Assembly: GCF_009707955.1 (NCBI RefSeq)
Contig: NZ_WMDQ01000004.1
Span: 186,001 to 250,000, forward strand
DNA length: 64,000 nucleotides
Source of the DNA: Flavobacterium sp. LC2016-13
Lineage (GTDB): Bacteria; Bacteroidota; Bacteroidia; Flavobacteriales; Flavobacteriaceae
Direction: 5' to 3'
Position numbers and translations under genes: made by a program. Below the pieces are notes generated by a model. That model made no database searches. It was given only the letters and a program-made list of their open reading frames with translations, and was not told the DNA's origin. This document shows, piece after piece, positions 9,257 through 18,206 of this stretch; position 1 is the first letter of the stretch, and every line of letters starts with the position of its first letter.

Positions 9257-10543
9257 TTATTCTTTAATCAATTGTGCTAATTGTTTGGTCAGGTTTTTTC
9301 TTGAATATTGTTGTAAACCAACGCCATTAGCTTGTAATTTTCCTTCCAAAAACTGATTATAAAAGCCCAAAATTACACTTTTTAATTTCGCTTTTTCAGA
9401 ATAATCAAAAAATACTCCCGTATTGGTTTCTTTTATAATATCTGCAAAATCAGATCCTTGCGGACCAATAGCAATTATTGGGCGGTTTGACACCATATAT
9501 TCGAATAATTTTCCCGGAATAATACTTTTGGTATCTTCTGAGTTTATTTCGATAAGAAGTAAGACTTGTGACTTTTTTTGATGAGCAATAGCTTCATGAT
9601 GTGAAACATAGCCTAAGAGATTCAAATAATCTTTTAAATTAAACTGAGCTATAGAATCCAGAACTTCCTGACTTACGGCACCAATTAATTTAATTTCTAA
9701 ATGTGATTTTAAATCCGGGATTTCCTGAAGTAATTCAACTAAAGATTCCCAAAGAAACTGAGGATTTCTATCGGATAAAAATGATCCTATATGTGCCAGT
9801 GTAAATTTACTGTCTAAAGTTTGTTTGTCTACATTCTCAACATCATAACCATTTGTAATTACCGAAATTGGCTTATCGGTAATAGCCTGAAATTCGGTTT
9901 TAGTAGTTTTACTGGTTACGATGATTGTATCAGCAGTATTGAGTACTTTATGTTCTAGTTTTTTATGTTTTTTAGCTGCGTAAGACGATAAGCGTAATGC
10001 TTTATGATACCCAATCGTAGTCCACGGATCGCGGAAATCGGCGAACCATTTTACGTTTAGTTTTTCTTTTAATTCTAAACCAATTAAATGCAAACTGTGC
10101 GGAGGCCCAGAAGTTACAATGGTATCAATATTATTTTCTTTAATATATTTTTCCAGATAAGCGACTGATGGTTTTACCCAAAAAACACGCGCATCCGGAA
10201 TAAAAAGATTACCACGAACCCAAAGAAAGGTTTTATCTAAAAAAGTTTGTTTTTTCTTTTGCGGAAAAATTCCGGAACTGATTTTCTTGGTTTTGTTTTT
10301 TGAGAAAACAGAAGCTAATTGATACGGTTCCCAAATTTTATTCTTCAGAACAATTACTTTATCTGAAATTTGACTCACCAAACCTTCGTCAACTATTGGA
10401 TAAGTTGGATTTTCTGGAACATAAACAATAGGCTGAACATCAAATTCAGGTAAATATTTTACGAATTTCAACCAACGCTGTACGCCCGGGCCTCCAGCTG
10501 GCGGAAAATAATAAGTAATTATTAATAGTTTTTTTTGTTCCAA
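9257..10543 (-). CDS. Glycosyltransferase, GT4-like (GT-B fold)
   Basis: A 428-residue cytoplasmic sugar transferase. The N terminus LLIITYYFPPAGGPGVQRW is the typical GT4 opening with the glycine-rich acceptor loop. SGPPHSLH and KWFADFRDPWTT follow in the first Rossmann half. The C-terminal half holds LAHIGSFLSDRNPQ, then VSHHEAIAHQKKSQVLLLIE and PGKLFEYMVSNRPIIAIGP, where the Glu in KLFEY is the expected nucleotide-sugar contact. The gene lies between YfhO and the flippase on the same strand, consistent with a shared glycan pathway. Donor sugar and product cannot be told from sequence. Confidence 0.9.
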   Translation of the reverse strand: MEQKKLLIITYYFPPAGGPGVQRWLKFVKYLPEFDVQPIVYVPENPTYPIVDEGLVSQISDKVIVLKNKIWEPYQLASVFSKNKTKKISSGIFPQKKKQTFLDKTFLWVRGNLFIPDARVFWVKPSVAYLEKYIKENNIDTIVTSGPPHSLHLIGLELKEKLNVKWFADFRDPWTTIGYHKALRLSSYAAKKHKKLEHKVLNTADTIIVTSKTTKTEFQAITDKPISVITNGYDVENVDKQTLDSKFTLAHIGSFLSDRNPQFLWESLVELLQEIPDLKSHLEIKLIGAVSQEVLDSIAQFNLKDYLNLLGYVSHHEAIAHQKKSQVLLLIEINSEDTKSIIPGKLFEYMVSNRPIIAIGPQGSDFADIIKETNTGVFFDYSEKAKLKSVILGFYNQFLEGKLQANGVGLQQYSRKNLTKQLAQLIKE

Positions 10544-10562
10544 TGAAAAAATCGTTTATTGT

Positions 10563-10760
10563 TTAAAAGTGTAGATTTAGAACTTGTAATTTTATTCTAT
10601 TTTGAATAGAAATTCTATTTATTAAATTCAAAGTATATGAAACTTCAATAAGAATCATTAATCGTTCTAATCTTTCGAAATAGGAAAGTGATTTAATCTC
10701 TTCTATTCGTTTTCTTTCAAGAATATTAATATTTGCTGTATTCGTTTTATCAACTTTCAT
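10563..10760 (-). CDS. Small hypothetical protein (65 aa)
   Basis: Predicted helical, charged protein beginning MKVDKTNTANINILERKR, with a segment EEIKSLSYFERLERLMILIE that could form a helix pair. I do not recognise a family. It sits 19 bases upstream of the glycosyltransferase start, on the same strand, in the gap after YfhO, so it could be co-transcribed. It might be a short regulatory partner, a gene remnant, or chance. The intergenic repeat just upstream (10779-10883) weakens the case slightly. Confidence 0.4.
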   Translation of the reverse strand: MKVDKTNTANINILERKRIEEIKSLSYFERLERLMILIEVSYTLNLINRISIQNRIKLQVLNLHF

Positions 10761-10778
10761 TTAATCAAATAACATTAT

Positions 10779-10883
10779 TCTCAGAGTATCTCTGTGAAAT
10801 CTTTGTGAGACAATAATTTTATCTAGACTCACTAAGTTTCGCGAAGATTTTTAAAATTATTTTTGAGTGTCTTCGTGAATTTT
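10779..10883. repeat. CTTCGTGAA/CTTTGTGAG-type degenerate repeats
   Basis: Between YfhO and the small ORF the sequence repeats variants of one phrase on the plus strand: TCTCTGTGAAATCTTTGTGAG, CACTAAGTTTCGCGAAG and GAGTGTCTTCGTGAA. This is a degenerate low-complexity family separate from the other repeats in the window. No hairpin with a T-run is apparent. Confidence 0.4.
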
Positions 10884-13313
10884 TTATGAATCTTTACGAT
10901 AGAATTTTTCAAAATAAACTCCACCAACCAACAATAAAAACATTACAATTGAACTTGCCAATGTAATCATTCCTCCTGTTTTTATAACTTGTGGTTCAAA
11001 TTTAAATTCTATAGTATGTTTTCCAGCCGGAACTTCCATTGCTCTTAAAACATAATCAACCGCGAAATGATCTGTCAATTTACCATCAACATAAGCATTC
11101 CATCCATTTTTGTAATACATTTCAGAGAATACTGCTAAAGCATCATTTTTGCTATCTGAATTATATTTAATGTAGTTTGGTTTATACTGTATTACTTTAA
11201 TAGTTCCTGTTGTATCCCAAACTTTGTTTGAGCCGGCATCTTTAAATTTACCTTCATGTTCATTAACATTAAAAACTGCTACTTTTTTACTGTCAATATG
11301 ATCTAATGCTTTCATTACATCATCCGGTTTATTTACCACTTTTACAGATTGTACAAACCATGCATTTCCGTTTGCATCCGGATTAACTGCCGGAATTTCA
11401 TTTCCTTCTTTATCAGTTTGTATAACATACTTAACATTCAACATATTAAGCACTTCAATGTTGTTTTTTGCAATTTGGTAATCGTATAATTGCTGCATTC
11501 TTCTTGGTCTAACAGCACTGTAACCACCAATGGTTTTATGAAAATAAGATGATCTTCCTTGTAATTGTCCTTGTGGATCAAATACACGATAAACGGATGT
11601 ATCTTTTAATATTTGTGAATCTGTTGGTGTCTCCTGAAATGGAGCCGCAATCTGAACCGGACTTACAAAATCTTTAGCAGAAACATATTTTTTATCTACA
11701 AAAAACAGATCAAAAATCATTAAAATACCAACAATAATTAACGTCGTATTTTGCGAGAATTTATTTTTGATAAATAACCATAAGATTCCGAAAGTCAATA
11801 CAATAAAAAATCCTGAACGCAACAAATCAGCAGAATATAATGTCATTCTGTCTTCTTTTAATGCATCAACAAAAGCAGGACCATATGCTTGGGCGTAACT
11901 GTTATCGCTCATTCCTGTAAAATGGAACATACTTTTAGCAAATACTAAAATCAGTAAAACTCCGAGTCCAAAAACACCTGTTTGCATTAATGCTTTTTGC
12001 TGTAATTTTGGTTCCTCTTTTGCTTTAAAAAAAGATTGTAATCCCATGACAGCCAATACAGGAAAACATAATTCTAAGATAACCTGTATCGATGAAACTG
12101 CTCTAAATTTATCGTACATCGGAACGTATTCAATAAAGAAATCCGTTAATGCAGAGAAATTTTTTCCCCAGGAAAGCATTAAAGTAAATAATGCTCCACC
12201 AAGAAATACGTATTTTATTTTTCTTTCATCAATACATAATGCTAAAACAGCCAGAAAGAAAACCACAACTCCTATATATGCCGGAGCAGAAACTATGGGT
12301 TGGTCTCCCCAATAGGTCGGCATTCCTGAAACAAAATCCTGAGCTTGTTCTGAAGGAACTCCTTGTTCAAGCATAAATTGATACATACGGCTATCCGTAC
12401 CCACATTTTCGTGGCTGGAACCTCCAAAAATTCTTGGCGCAATCAAATTTAAACTTTCAGCAATACCATAACTATATTCAGTAATATAATCTGTAGTCAT
12501 TGCAGCGGTAGTCAAATTTTTAGATCCGTCAGGATTAAAAGTCAATTCGCTTTTATCACGTATACTATACTTTGCATATTCGCTTGTTGCCAGTAAATTC
12601 CCGGCATTGGCACCAATAGCAAAAATTCCGGCAACTGCCAAAACTCCAATTGCAGTTAAAAGTTGTTTATATTCTTTTTCCTTGATGAAATTAAAAGCAA
12701 AATAACCAGAAAGAATCAATAAGAAAATCAATAAATAATAAGTCATCTGAAAGTGATTTGCATTCACTTCCAACGCTACGGCAAACATGGTGAGTAAACC
12801 TCCCCAAATATATTTCTTTTGAAAAACGAGTATAAAACCGGCTATAACCAATGGCATATAAGCAATAGCATGCGCTTTTGCGTTATGACCAACTCCTAAA
12901 ATAATAATTAAATAAGTAGAAAAACCAAATGCAATGGCTCCAATAAATGCTTTTAAAGGATCTGTTTTGAGAACCAGTAACAATCCGTAAAAACCTAAGA
13001 AATATAAAAACAGATAATCTGCCGGACGTGGTAAGAAACGTAAAGCATCATCTAACTTTCCTATATAATCATTTGGATAATTTGCTCCTAACTGATAAGT
13101 TGGCATTCCTCCAAAAGCAGAGTTTGTCCAATACGGCTCAGTATTTTCTGCAGCTCTAAAATCATTTTGCTCTTTTGCCATTCCGGTATATTGTGCAATA
13201 TCCGATTGGAATATTTGTTTTCCCTGTAAAACCGGGTAAAAATAAATTAAGGAAACGAGAATAAAGCCCAGGACAACAAGGGCGTGCGGATAGAACTTAT
13301 TTACTATTTTCAA
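10884..13313 (-). CDS. YfhO family membrane protein
   Basis: An 809-residue polytopic protein with about 13 hydrophobic segments and a large C-terminal extracytoplasmic domain before a last helix (ITLASSIVMFLLLVGGVYF). The opening loop after helix 1 contains GKQIFQSDIAQYTGM, an acidic loop like those of GT-C glycosyltransferases, to which YfhO is related. The C-terminal part (YYKNGWNAYVDGKL and VPAGKHTIEFKFEP) matches the conserved end of YfhO proteins. In Firmicutes YfhO is linked to glycosylation of lipoteichoic acid; here the neighbours suggest transfer of sugar to an envelope glycan or protein. It follows the DUF4834 gene by 49 bases on the same strand. Confidence 0.88.
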   Translation of the reverse strand: MKIVNKFYPHALVVLGFILVSLIYFYPVLQGKQIFQSDIAQYTGMAKEQNDFRAAENTEPYWTNSAFGGMPTYQLGANYPNDYIGKLDDALRFLPRPADYLFLYFLGFYGLLLVLKTDPLKAFIGAIAFGFSTYLIIILGVGHNAKAHAIAYMPLVIAGFILVFQKKYIWGGLLTMFAVALEVNANHFQMTYYLLIFLLILSGYFAFNFIKEKEYKQLLTAIGVLAVAGIFAIGANAGNLLATSEYAKYSIRDKSELTFNPDGSKNLTTAAMTTDYITEYSYGIAESLNLIAPRIFGGSSHENVGTDSRMYQFMLEQGVPSEQAQDFVSGMPTYWGDQPIVSAPAYIGVVVFFLAVLALCIDERKIKYVFLGGALFTLMLSWGKNFSALTDFFIEYVPMYDKFRAVSSIQVILELCFPVLAVMGLQSFFKAKEEPKLQQKALMQTGVFGLGVLLILVFAKSMFHFTGMSDNSYAQAYGPAFVDALKEDRMTLYSADLLRSGFFIVLTFGILWLFIKNKFSQNTTLIIVGILMIFDLFFVDKKYVSAKDFVSPVQIAAPFQETPTDSQILKDTSVYRVFDPQGQLQGRSSYFHKTIGGYSAVRPRRMQQLYDYQIAKNNIEVLNMLNVKYVIQTDKEGNEIPAVNPDANGNAWFVQSVKVVNKPDDVMKALDHIDSKKVAVFNVNEHEGKFKDAGSNKVWDTTGTIKVIQYKPNYIKYNSDSKNDALAVFSEMYYKNGWNAYVDGKLTDHFAVDYVLRAMEVPAGKHTIEFKFEPQVIKTGGMITLASSIVMFLLLVGGVYFEKFYRKDS

Positions 13314-13362
13314 TGTAGGCTGGTTTGGTTAAATGATGAATCCTTTTATTTAGGACACAAAC

Positions 13363-13644
13363 TTAATCTATTTCTTCGTAATCAACATAATCGCCGATCT
13401 TTTTGGTCTCGCGAGGATTTTTTGCATTTGCTGTATTAATGATAATCTCGTCATTATTACGCGTTTTTTGCCATGAATTATCCTGAGTATATTGTTGTTG
13501 TCTAGAAAAATTTTCTCCTGCTTTCTCAACTGTTTTTTTTACCAACACTGGCAAAAAGATTCTAGCTAAAAATTTAAAAATATAATAAAAAGCCAACATA
13601 TAAAATATAGCTTTTATTAAACCTGAAAAAGATGCTTCTTGCAT
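13363..13644 (-). CDS. DUF4834 family small membrane protein
   Basis: A 93-residue protein with one N-terminal helix (LIKAIFYMLAFYYIFKFLARIFLPVLV) and a polar tail ending GDYVDYEEID. That tail is the characteristic acidic, tyrosine-containing end of the DUF4834 family of Flavobacteriia. It lies directly upstream of yfhO on the same strand, an arrangement I believe to be common in the class. Function unknown; it probably heads the YfhO-glycosyltransferase-flippase transcript. Confidence 0.75.
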   Translation of the reverse strand: MQEASFSGLIKAIFYMLAFYYIFKFLARIFLPVLVKKTVEKAGENFSRQQQYTQDNSWQKTRNNDEIIINTANAKNPRETKKIGDYVDYEEID

Positions 13645-13725
13645 AATTGTTTAATTTTTTTCCAAAATTAATAAATCCATTGTTTAAAATTAAAATAACA
13701 ATCTTAAATAAATAATAAAATATAG

Positions 13726-13733
13726 TACATTTG
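13726..13733 (+). promoter_or_regulatory. -7 box for the 13769 gene
   Basis: TACATTTG fits TAnnTTTG, 35 bases ahead of the ATG at 13769, inside the divergent gap with the DUF4834 gene. Confidence 0.55.
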
Positions 13734-13768
13734 ATTTGCGTTATTACTTTTTAATCCCCAAATAAATT

Positions 13769-14755
13769 ATGTTGAAAATTAAAAACTTATTCTTAACGGC
13801 ACTCTTTTTTGCACCTCAACTCTTTTTTGCACAATATACGGATGTTATCAATTCGAACCGACCTGGAGAAACAATGTCTGCATATGCAGTAGGAAAATCA
13901 GTTATTCAGGCTGAAGCCGGTATTTATGGCATTAGAGAAAAACACGACTTATTAAATTATGACGCAACCGGTTTAGGAACTGACTTAACGTTTCGATACG
14001 GAGCTTTCTTAGAAAAATTAGAATTTATACTGGATCTACAATATCAAATGGAAAACTTTGATACTCCGTATACAACCTACAAAAAAAATAACTTCAGACA
14101 AACGGTTTTAGGTGCTAAATATTTAATTTACGATCCTTTTAAAAACTACGAAAAAACAAAAAACATTTACAGCTATAAAGCCAATCACAGATTCGACTGG
14201 CATTCGTTAATTCCTGCCGTTTCGGTATTTGCCGGAGCTAATTTTGTTGGTGCAGATAATCCGTATTCATTTTCTCCACAGTCAAGTATTTCTCCAAAAG
14301 TAGCTTTGATTACTCAAAATCTTTTTGGTGATGGAAGATGGGTTTTTGTTACGAATATTATTGCCGATTATATTACAACAGATTATCCTAGTTATGCTTA
14401 TGTATTAACACTAACACATGGATTTAACAGTAAATGGTCAGGATTTATTGAAAACCAAGGCTTCAAAAGTGATTTTTACAGTGATGTTATTGGGCGTGGT
14501 GGAGCTGCTTATTTGATTAATTCAAATCTTCAGGTTGATGCTTCTATCAGTACGAACTTTAAAAATACACCTTCTATTTTATATGGAGGAGTTGGTGTTT
14601 CGTGGCGTTATGATGCAAGTTATAAAGAGAAACAAATGGAATTCAAGAGAGAATCCCGAAAAACTAAAAAAGAAAAAGATCCTAAAGATAAAAAGTCTAA
14701 AAAAGAAACCGATTATCAGGAACAGGAAAGAAAACGTAAATCTAAATACGAATAA
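13769..14755 (+). CDS. Outer-membrane beta-barrel protein, Phenol_MetA_deg-like transporter family
   Basis: A 328-residue exported protein with signal peptide MLKIKNLFLTALFFAPQLFFA. It then has the family-typical opening (TDVINSNRPGETMSAYAVGKSVIQAEAGIYG) and alternating amphipathic strands up to about residue 285. It ends in a strikingly basic, lysine-rich tail (about residues 285-328, with repeated KK and KKEKD), unusual after a barrel. No specific substrate can be assigned; many such proteins are labelled transporter without experimental support. It is followed by the GNAT gene on the same strand after 48 bases. Confidence 0.75.
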   Translation: MLKIKNLFLTALFFAPQLFFAQYTDVINSNRPGETMSAYAVGKSVIQAEAGIYGIREKHDLLNYDATGLGTDLTFRYGAFLEKLEFILDLQYQMENFDTPYTTYKKNNFRQTVLGAKYLIYDPFKNYEKTKNIYSYKANHRFDWHSLIPAVSVFAGANFVGADNPYSFSPQSSISPKVALITQNLFGDGRWVFVTNIIADYITTDYPSYAYVLTLTHGFNSKWSGFIENQGFKSDFYSDVIGRGGAAYLINSNLQVDASISTNFKNTPSILYGGVGVSWRYDASYKEKQMEFKRESRKTKKEKDPKDKKSKKETDYQEQERKRKSKYE

Positions 14756-14803
14756 TTAATAACCGACTCTTTTGCAAAGAGCTATTTTACAATAAAGATT
14801 TTA

Positions 14804-15922
14804 ATGATTACAATTAAAGAAGCCAAAACAAAGAAGGAATTAACAGCATATATCAAATTTCCTTTTTCATTATATAAAGACAATCCTTATTGGGTTCCGC
14901 CCATTATTGCAGATGAATTAGAATCTTTTGATAAAACCAAAAATCCTGCTTTTGATAACGCTGAAGCTTATTTTTATCTGGCGTACAAAGACAATGAAAT
15001 TGTTGGGCGAATTACAGCGATTATCAATTGGTCTGAAGTCAATAATCAGCATAAAAGAAAAGTTCGTTTTGGTTGGTTTGATGTTATTGATGATATCGAA
15101 ATAACAAAAGCTTTACTGGAAAAAGTTTACGAATTAGGCAGACAAAATAATCTGGAACATGCCGAAGGTCCGATGGGATTTTCGAACCTGGATAAAGTAG
15201 GTGTTCTTACAGAAGGTTACGATCAAATGGGAACCATGATTACATGGTATAACAATCCTTATTATGTAACTCATTTTGAGCAATTGGGTTTTCAGATAGA
15301 AAAAGAATACATTGAAAGTGTTTTTCCTTTTTCGAATGTTAAACCTGAATTTTTCCTTAAAGCACAGGAATTAATCAAAAAACGATATGGTTTAAGATCT
15401 TTGACTTTTACTAAAACAAAAGACATTATGCCGCATGTTGACAAAATGTTTGATTTGTTTAATGAATCTTATGCGAAACTGGCCTCATTTGTAGCTATTT
15501 CTGATATTCAGAAAGAATATTTCAAAAAGAAATACATCAGTTTTATCAATCCGGAATACATAAAATTTGTGGTTGATAAAGATGACAAATTAGTAGCTTT
15601 TAGTATTGTAATGCCAAGTTTTTCTGAGGCTTTGCAAAAAGCAAAAGGTAAATTATTTCCGTTTGGTTTTATTCATTTATTAAGAGCCAGAAAAAAGAGC
15701 AAAGATGTTGTTTTTTACTTAATTGGAGTTCATCCGGATTATCAAAACAAAGGTGTTACAGCTATTATTTTTGATGAATATTACAGAACATTTACAGAAA
15801 AAGGAATCCAAACTTGTATCAGAACTCCTGAATTAGCCGATAATACAGCGATTCATTTACTTTGGAAAAATTTTGACCCGAAAATTCACTGCCAGAGAAA
15901 AACCTATTTGAAATATCTATAA
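14804..15922 (+). CDS. GNAT-like acyltransferase family protein
   Basis: A 372-residue protein with two N-acyltransferase-like halves. The first has FYLAYKDNEIVGRITAIIN and the second has FYLIGVHPDYQNKGVTAIIFDEY, where PDYQNKGV resembles the acetyl-CoA pyrophosphate loop (Q/RxxGxG/A), slightly degenerate. HAEGPMGFSNLDKVGVL in the middle is typical of a Bacteroidota GNAT subfamily of unknown substrate. Probably cytoplasmic. It ends at a bidirectional terminator. Confidence 0.75.
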   Translation: MITIKEAKTKKELTAYIKFPFSLYKDNPYWVPPIIADELESFDKTKNPAFDNAEAYFYLAYKDNEIVGRITAIINWSEVNNQHKRKVRFGWFDVIDDIEITKALLEKVYELGRQNNLEHAEGPMGFSNLDKVGVLTEGYDQMGTMITWYNNPYYVTHFEQLGFQIEKEYIESVFPFSNVKPEFFLKAQELIKKRYGLRSLTFTKTKDIMPHVDKMFDLFNESYAKLASFVAISDIQKEYFKKKYISFINPEYIKFVVDKDDKLVAFSIVMPSFSEALQKAKGKLFPFGFIHLLRARKKSKDVVFYLIGVHPDYQNKGVTAIIFDEYYRTFTEKGIQTCIRTPELADNTAIHLLWKNFDPKIHCQRKTYLKYL

Positions 15923-15985
15923 AATTGTAAATTATGAATTGTGAATTATAAAAATAGCTATTCATAAGATATATTCTAATAACAA

Positions 15986-16016
15986 AAAATCCCTCTAAAT
16001 GTTTTAGAGGGATTTT
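15986..16016. terminator. Bidirectional terminator, GNAT gene / lipoprotein gene
   Basis: AAAATCCCTCTAAA (15986-15999) and TTTAGAGGGATTTT (16003-16016) form a perfect 14-base stem with a three-base loop and A/T runs on both sides, between convergent genes. Confidence 0.85.
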
Positions 16017-16038
16017 CTTTTTACAATTTTTTTTATTT

Positions 16039-16530
16039 TTAATGCTGTACAAAATCTGTGCAATCAACTTTTGTTAAAGTTGTTTTTGCATCAAATTTTA
16101 ATTTTGATTTATCTTTAAAAGTTACTTTGCCATTAGCATCAACTATGTCTCCGTATCCTTCAATAAATGTGTTTTCTCTTTGTAAAAAAGCAATTTCTCT
16201 AACTGATGAAACACCTTCTGATGTAAAAGTATAATCAGCAATTAAGGTATCGCCTTTCATATTACCAATTAAAGTACCTTCGTTTTTATCTTTTCCGTAT
16301 AAACTATAACTTAATTTTCCGTTTACTTCCTGATGTGAGTTTACATTAAAACTCAACTTAATTGTGCTGTTATTTGCCGTCGAAACATAACATTGGTCTC
16401 CTGCTGGCTCTGCTATTTCAGCTTCTTTTGGAGCAGTTGGAGTTATTTCTGGCGGAGGAAGAGTTGTTTCTTTTTTACAGGAAATAAAAACACTTAAAAT
16501 TATTATTGTTATTGCTAATACTTTTTTCAT
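16039..16530 (-). CDS. Hypothetical lipoprotein
   Basis: A 163-residue protein with a type II signal peptide (lipobox around VFISC, Cys 18). A Pro/Thr/Glu-rich linker follows, then a small beta-rich domain (SFNVNSHQEVNGKLSYSLYG, then GTLIGNMKGDTLIADYTF). The domain resembles the compact beta-barrel lipoproteins frequent in Flavobacteria, but no named family is recognised. The two cysteines outside the lipobox, in DQCYVST and KVDCTDF, could form a disulfide joining the ends. Single gene. Confidence 0.75.
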   Translation of the reverse strand: MKKVLAITIIILSVFISCKKETTLPPPEITPTAPKEAEIAEPAGDQCYVSTANNSTIKLSFNVNSHQEVNGKLSYSLYGKDKNEGTLIGNMKGDTLIADYTFTSEGVSSVREIAFLQRENTFIEGYGDIVDANGKVTFKDKSKLKFDAKTTLTKVDCTDFVQH

Positions 16531-16575
16531 AAATTTTCTTTTAATAATTAGTAGAATAAAGTTAGTCTAATAAAT

Positions 16576-16609
16576 AAAAAATCCATTCGCATAACGAATG
16601 GATTTTTTT
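16576..16609 (-). terminator. Terminator of the 16651 PLP enzyme gene
   Basis: AAAAAATCCATTCG, a CATAA loop and CGAATGGATTTTTT form a 14-base stem with T-runs on either strand. It lies just downstream of the PLP enzyme gene. Confidence 0.8.
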
Positions 16610-16650
16610 ACATAATTCCCATATTACAAGGAATTTATTTTAAAAAAAAT

Positions 16651-17913
16651 TTAAGCGTCTAAATCAACTTTAGTTCTGCTTGCAATTTCTTTATAAGTTC
16701 CGTTTTCTAATTTTTCACGAATAGCTTCGAATGCTACTAATGTTTCATCAATATCAGACAAAGTATGTGAAGTTGTTGGAATCATTCTCAACAAAATAAT
16801 TCCTTTTGGAATTACAGGATAAATTACAATCGACAAGAAAATACCGTAGTTTTCTCTTAAATCGTTTACCATTACCATTGCTTCCGGCACACTTCCTTCT
16901 AAATAAACTGGTGTTACGCAAGTATTTGTATCTCCAATATTAAAGTTTCTAGAACGTAATCCGCTTTGTAAAGCGTTTACATTTTCCCAAAGTTTGTCTT
17001 TCAATTCCGGGTGATTACGTAATAATTCTAAACGTTTCAAAGAACCAATTGTCTGAATCATTGGCAATGCTTTTGCAAACATTTGAGAACGTAAATTATA
17101 TTTCAAATAATCAATAATGTCTTGATCTGCAGCTATAAAAGCTCCAATATTAGCCATTGATTTTGCAAAAGTAGAAAAGTAAACATCAATACCATCCTGA
17201 ACTCCCTGCTCCTCACCTGCTCCGGCTCCTGTTTTTCCAAGAGTACCAAAACCATGTGCATCATCAACTAATAATCTAAAATTGTATTTTTCTTTTAAAG
17301 CAACAATTTCTTTCAATTTACCTTGTTGTCCTCGCATTCCAAAAACACCTTCGGTAATAAATAATATACCTCCACCTGTTTCAGTAGCCATTTTAGTAGC
17401 ACGTTGCAGGTTTTTCTCCATACTTTCAAGATCATTGTGTTTGTATGTAAAACGTTTACCCATGTGCAAACGAACTCCATCAATAATACAAGCGTGAGAA
17501 TCTACATCATATACAATAATATCATTTTTAGTTACCAAAGCATCAATAGTAGAAACCATTCCCTGATAACCAAAATTCAATAAATAAGCAGCCGGTTTCA
17601 TTACAAACTCAGCTAATTCCTGCTCTAATTGCTCGTGGTATTTTGTATGTCCTGACATCATACGAGCTCCCATAGGATAAGCTGCCCCATATTGAGCTGC
17701 TGCATCAATATCTGCCTGACGTACCTCCGGGTGATTAGCAAGACCTAAATAGTCATTCAAACTCCAATTTAAAATATTTTTTCCACCAAATTGCATTCTC
17801 GGACCAAGTTCACCTTCTAATTTAGGGAATACAAAATAACCCTCAGCTTGCGAAGCCCATTTTCCTAATGGTCCTTTATTGTTCTGAATTCTTTCGAATA
17901 AATCTTTTACCAT
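16651..17913 (-). CDS. Alpha-oxoamine synthase family PLP enzyme (serine palmitoyltransferase or cysteate acyltransferase)
   Basis: A 420-residue PLP enzyme that condenses an amino acid with a fatty acyl thioester. Key residues are visible: the stacking histidine region YDVDSHACIIDG, LLVDDAHGFGTLG (Asp 217, His 220), and the Schiff-base lysine in FSTFAKSMANIGAF (Lys 251). SHTLSDIDETL near the C terminus is also typical. Family members make 3-keto-sphinganine, the sulfonolipid precursor 3-ketocapnine, KAPA or 2-amino-3-ketobutyrate. No biotin or threonine genes are nearby. Flavobacteria that glide make sulfonolipids, so a cysteate-fatty acyltransferase role is a good alternative to serine palmitoyltransferase; motifs alone cannot decide. 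Confidence 0.85.
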   Translation of the reverse strand: MVKDLFERIQNNKGPLGKWASQAEGYFVFPKLEGELGPRMQFGGKNILNWSLNDYLGLANHPEVRQADIDAAAQYGAAYPMGARMMSGHTKYHEQLEQELAEFVMKPAAYLLNFGYQGMVSTIDALVTKNDIIVYDVDSHACIIDGVRLHMGKRFTYKHNDLESMEKNLQRATKMATETGGGILFITEGVFGMRGQQGKLKEIVALKEKYNFRLLVDDAHGFGTLGKTGAGAGEEQGVQDGIDVYFSTFAKSMANIGAFIAADQDIIDYLKYNLRSQMFAKALPMIQTIGSLKRLELLRNHPELKDKLWENVNALQSGLRSRNFNIGDTNTCVTPVYLEGSVPEAMVMVNDLRENYGIFLSIVIYPVIPKGIILLRMIPTTSHTLSDIDETLVAFEAIREKLENGTYKEIASRTKVDLDA

Positions 17914-17954
17914 AAATATATTTTGAAGTAATAATTTTATTTTTATACAGGGTG

Positions 17955-17962
17955 CAAAAATA
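17955..17962 (-). promoter_or_regulatory. -7 box for the PLP enzyme gene
   Basis: On the minus strand TATTTTTG fits TAnnTTTG and continues as CACCCT. The same TTTGCACCCT string occurs at the promoters of the DEAD-box helicase and mnmA. Confidence 0.55.
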
Positions 17963-18131
17963 ATGATTATTATTCTAAAATGCAGTTCGCTAATTATTTT
18001 TATTAAAAAATATTGTGGATATCTTATTTAATCAATGATTTTTTGATAAGTAATGTGATTTTTATACGAATAAGCATGCTCCATATTGGTATAAAATTAA
18101 ACATCTAAAAGAATTTATACGTAATATATGA

Positions 18132-18165
18132 CTTTTATCATGATAAAAGATAAAGTTGTCTTTTA
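18132..18165 (+). promoter_or_regulatory. Double palindromic operator at the nirK promoter
   Basis: Two overlapping palindromes lie 42-75 bases ahead of nirK. The first is the perfect CTTTTATCATGATAAAAG (18132-18149). The second (18144-18165) is TAAAAGATAA, AG, TTGTCTTTTA. The second matches the operators in front of ric and of the rrf2 gene, so an NO-responsive Rrf2-type repressor is the likely ligand. A shortened -7 box TACTTTG lies at 18170-18176, where a bound repressor would block polymerase. Confidence 0.65.
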
Positions 18166-18206
18166 ATTTTACTTTGATTTAAAACTAAAAATAAAACCAC
18201 TTTATT

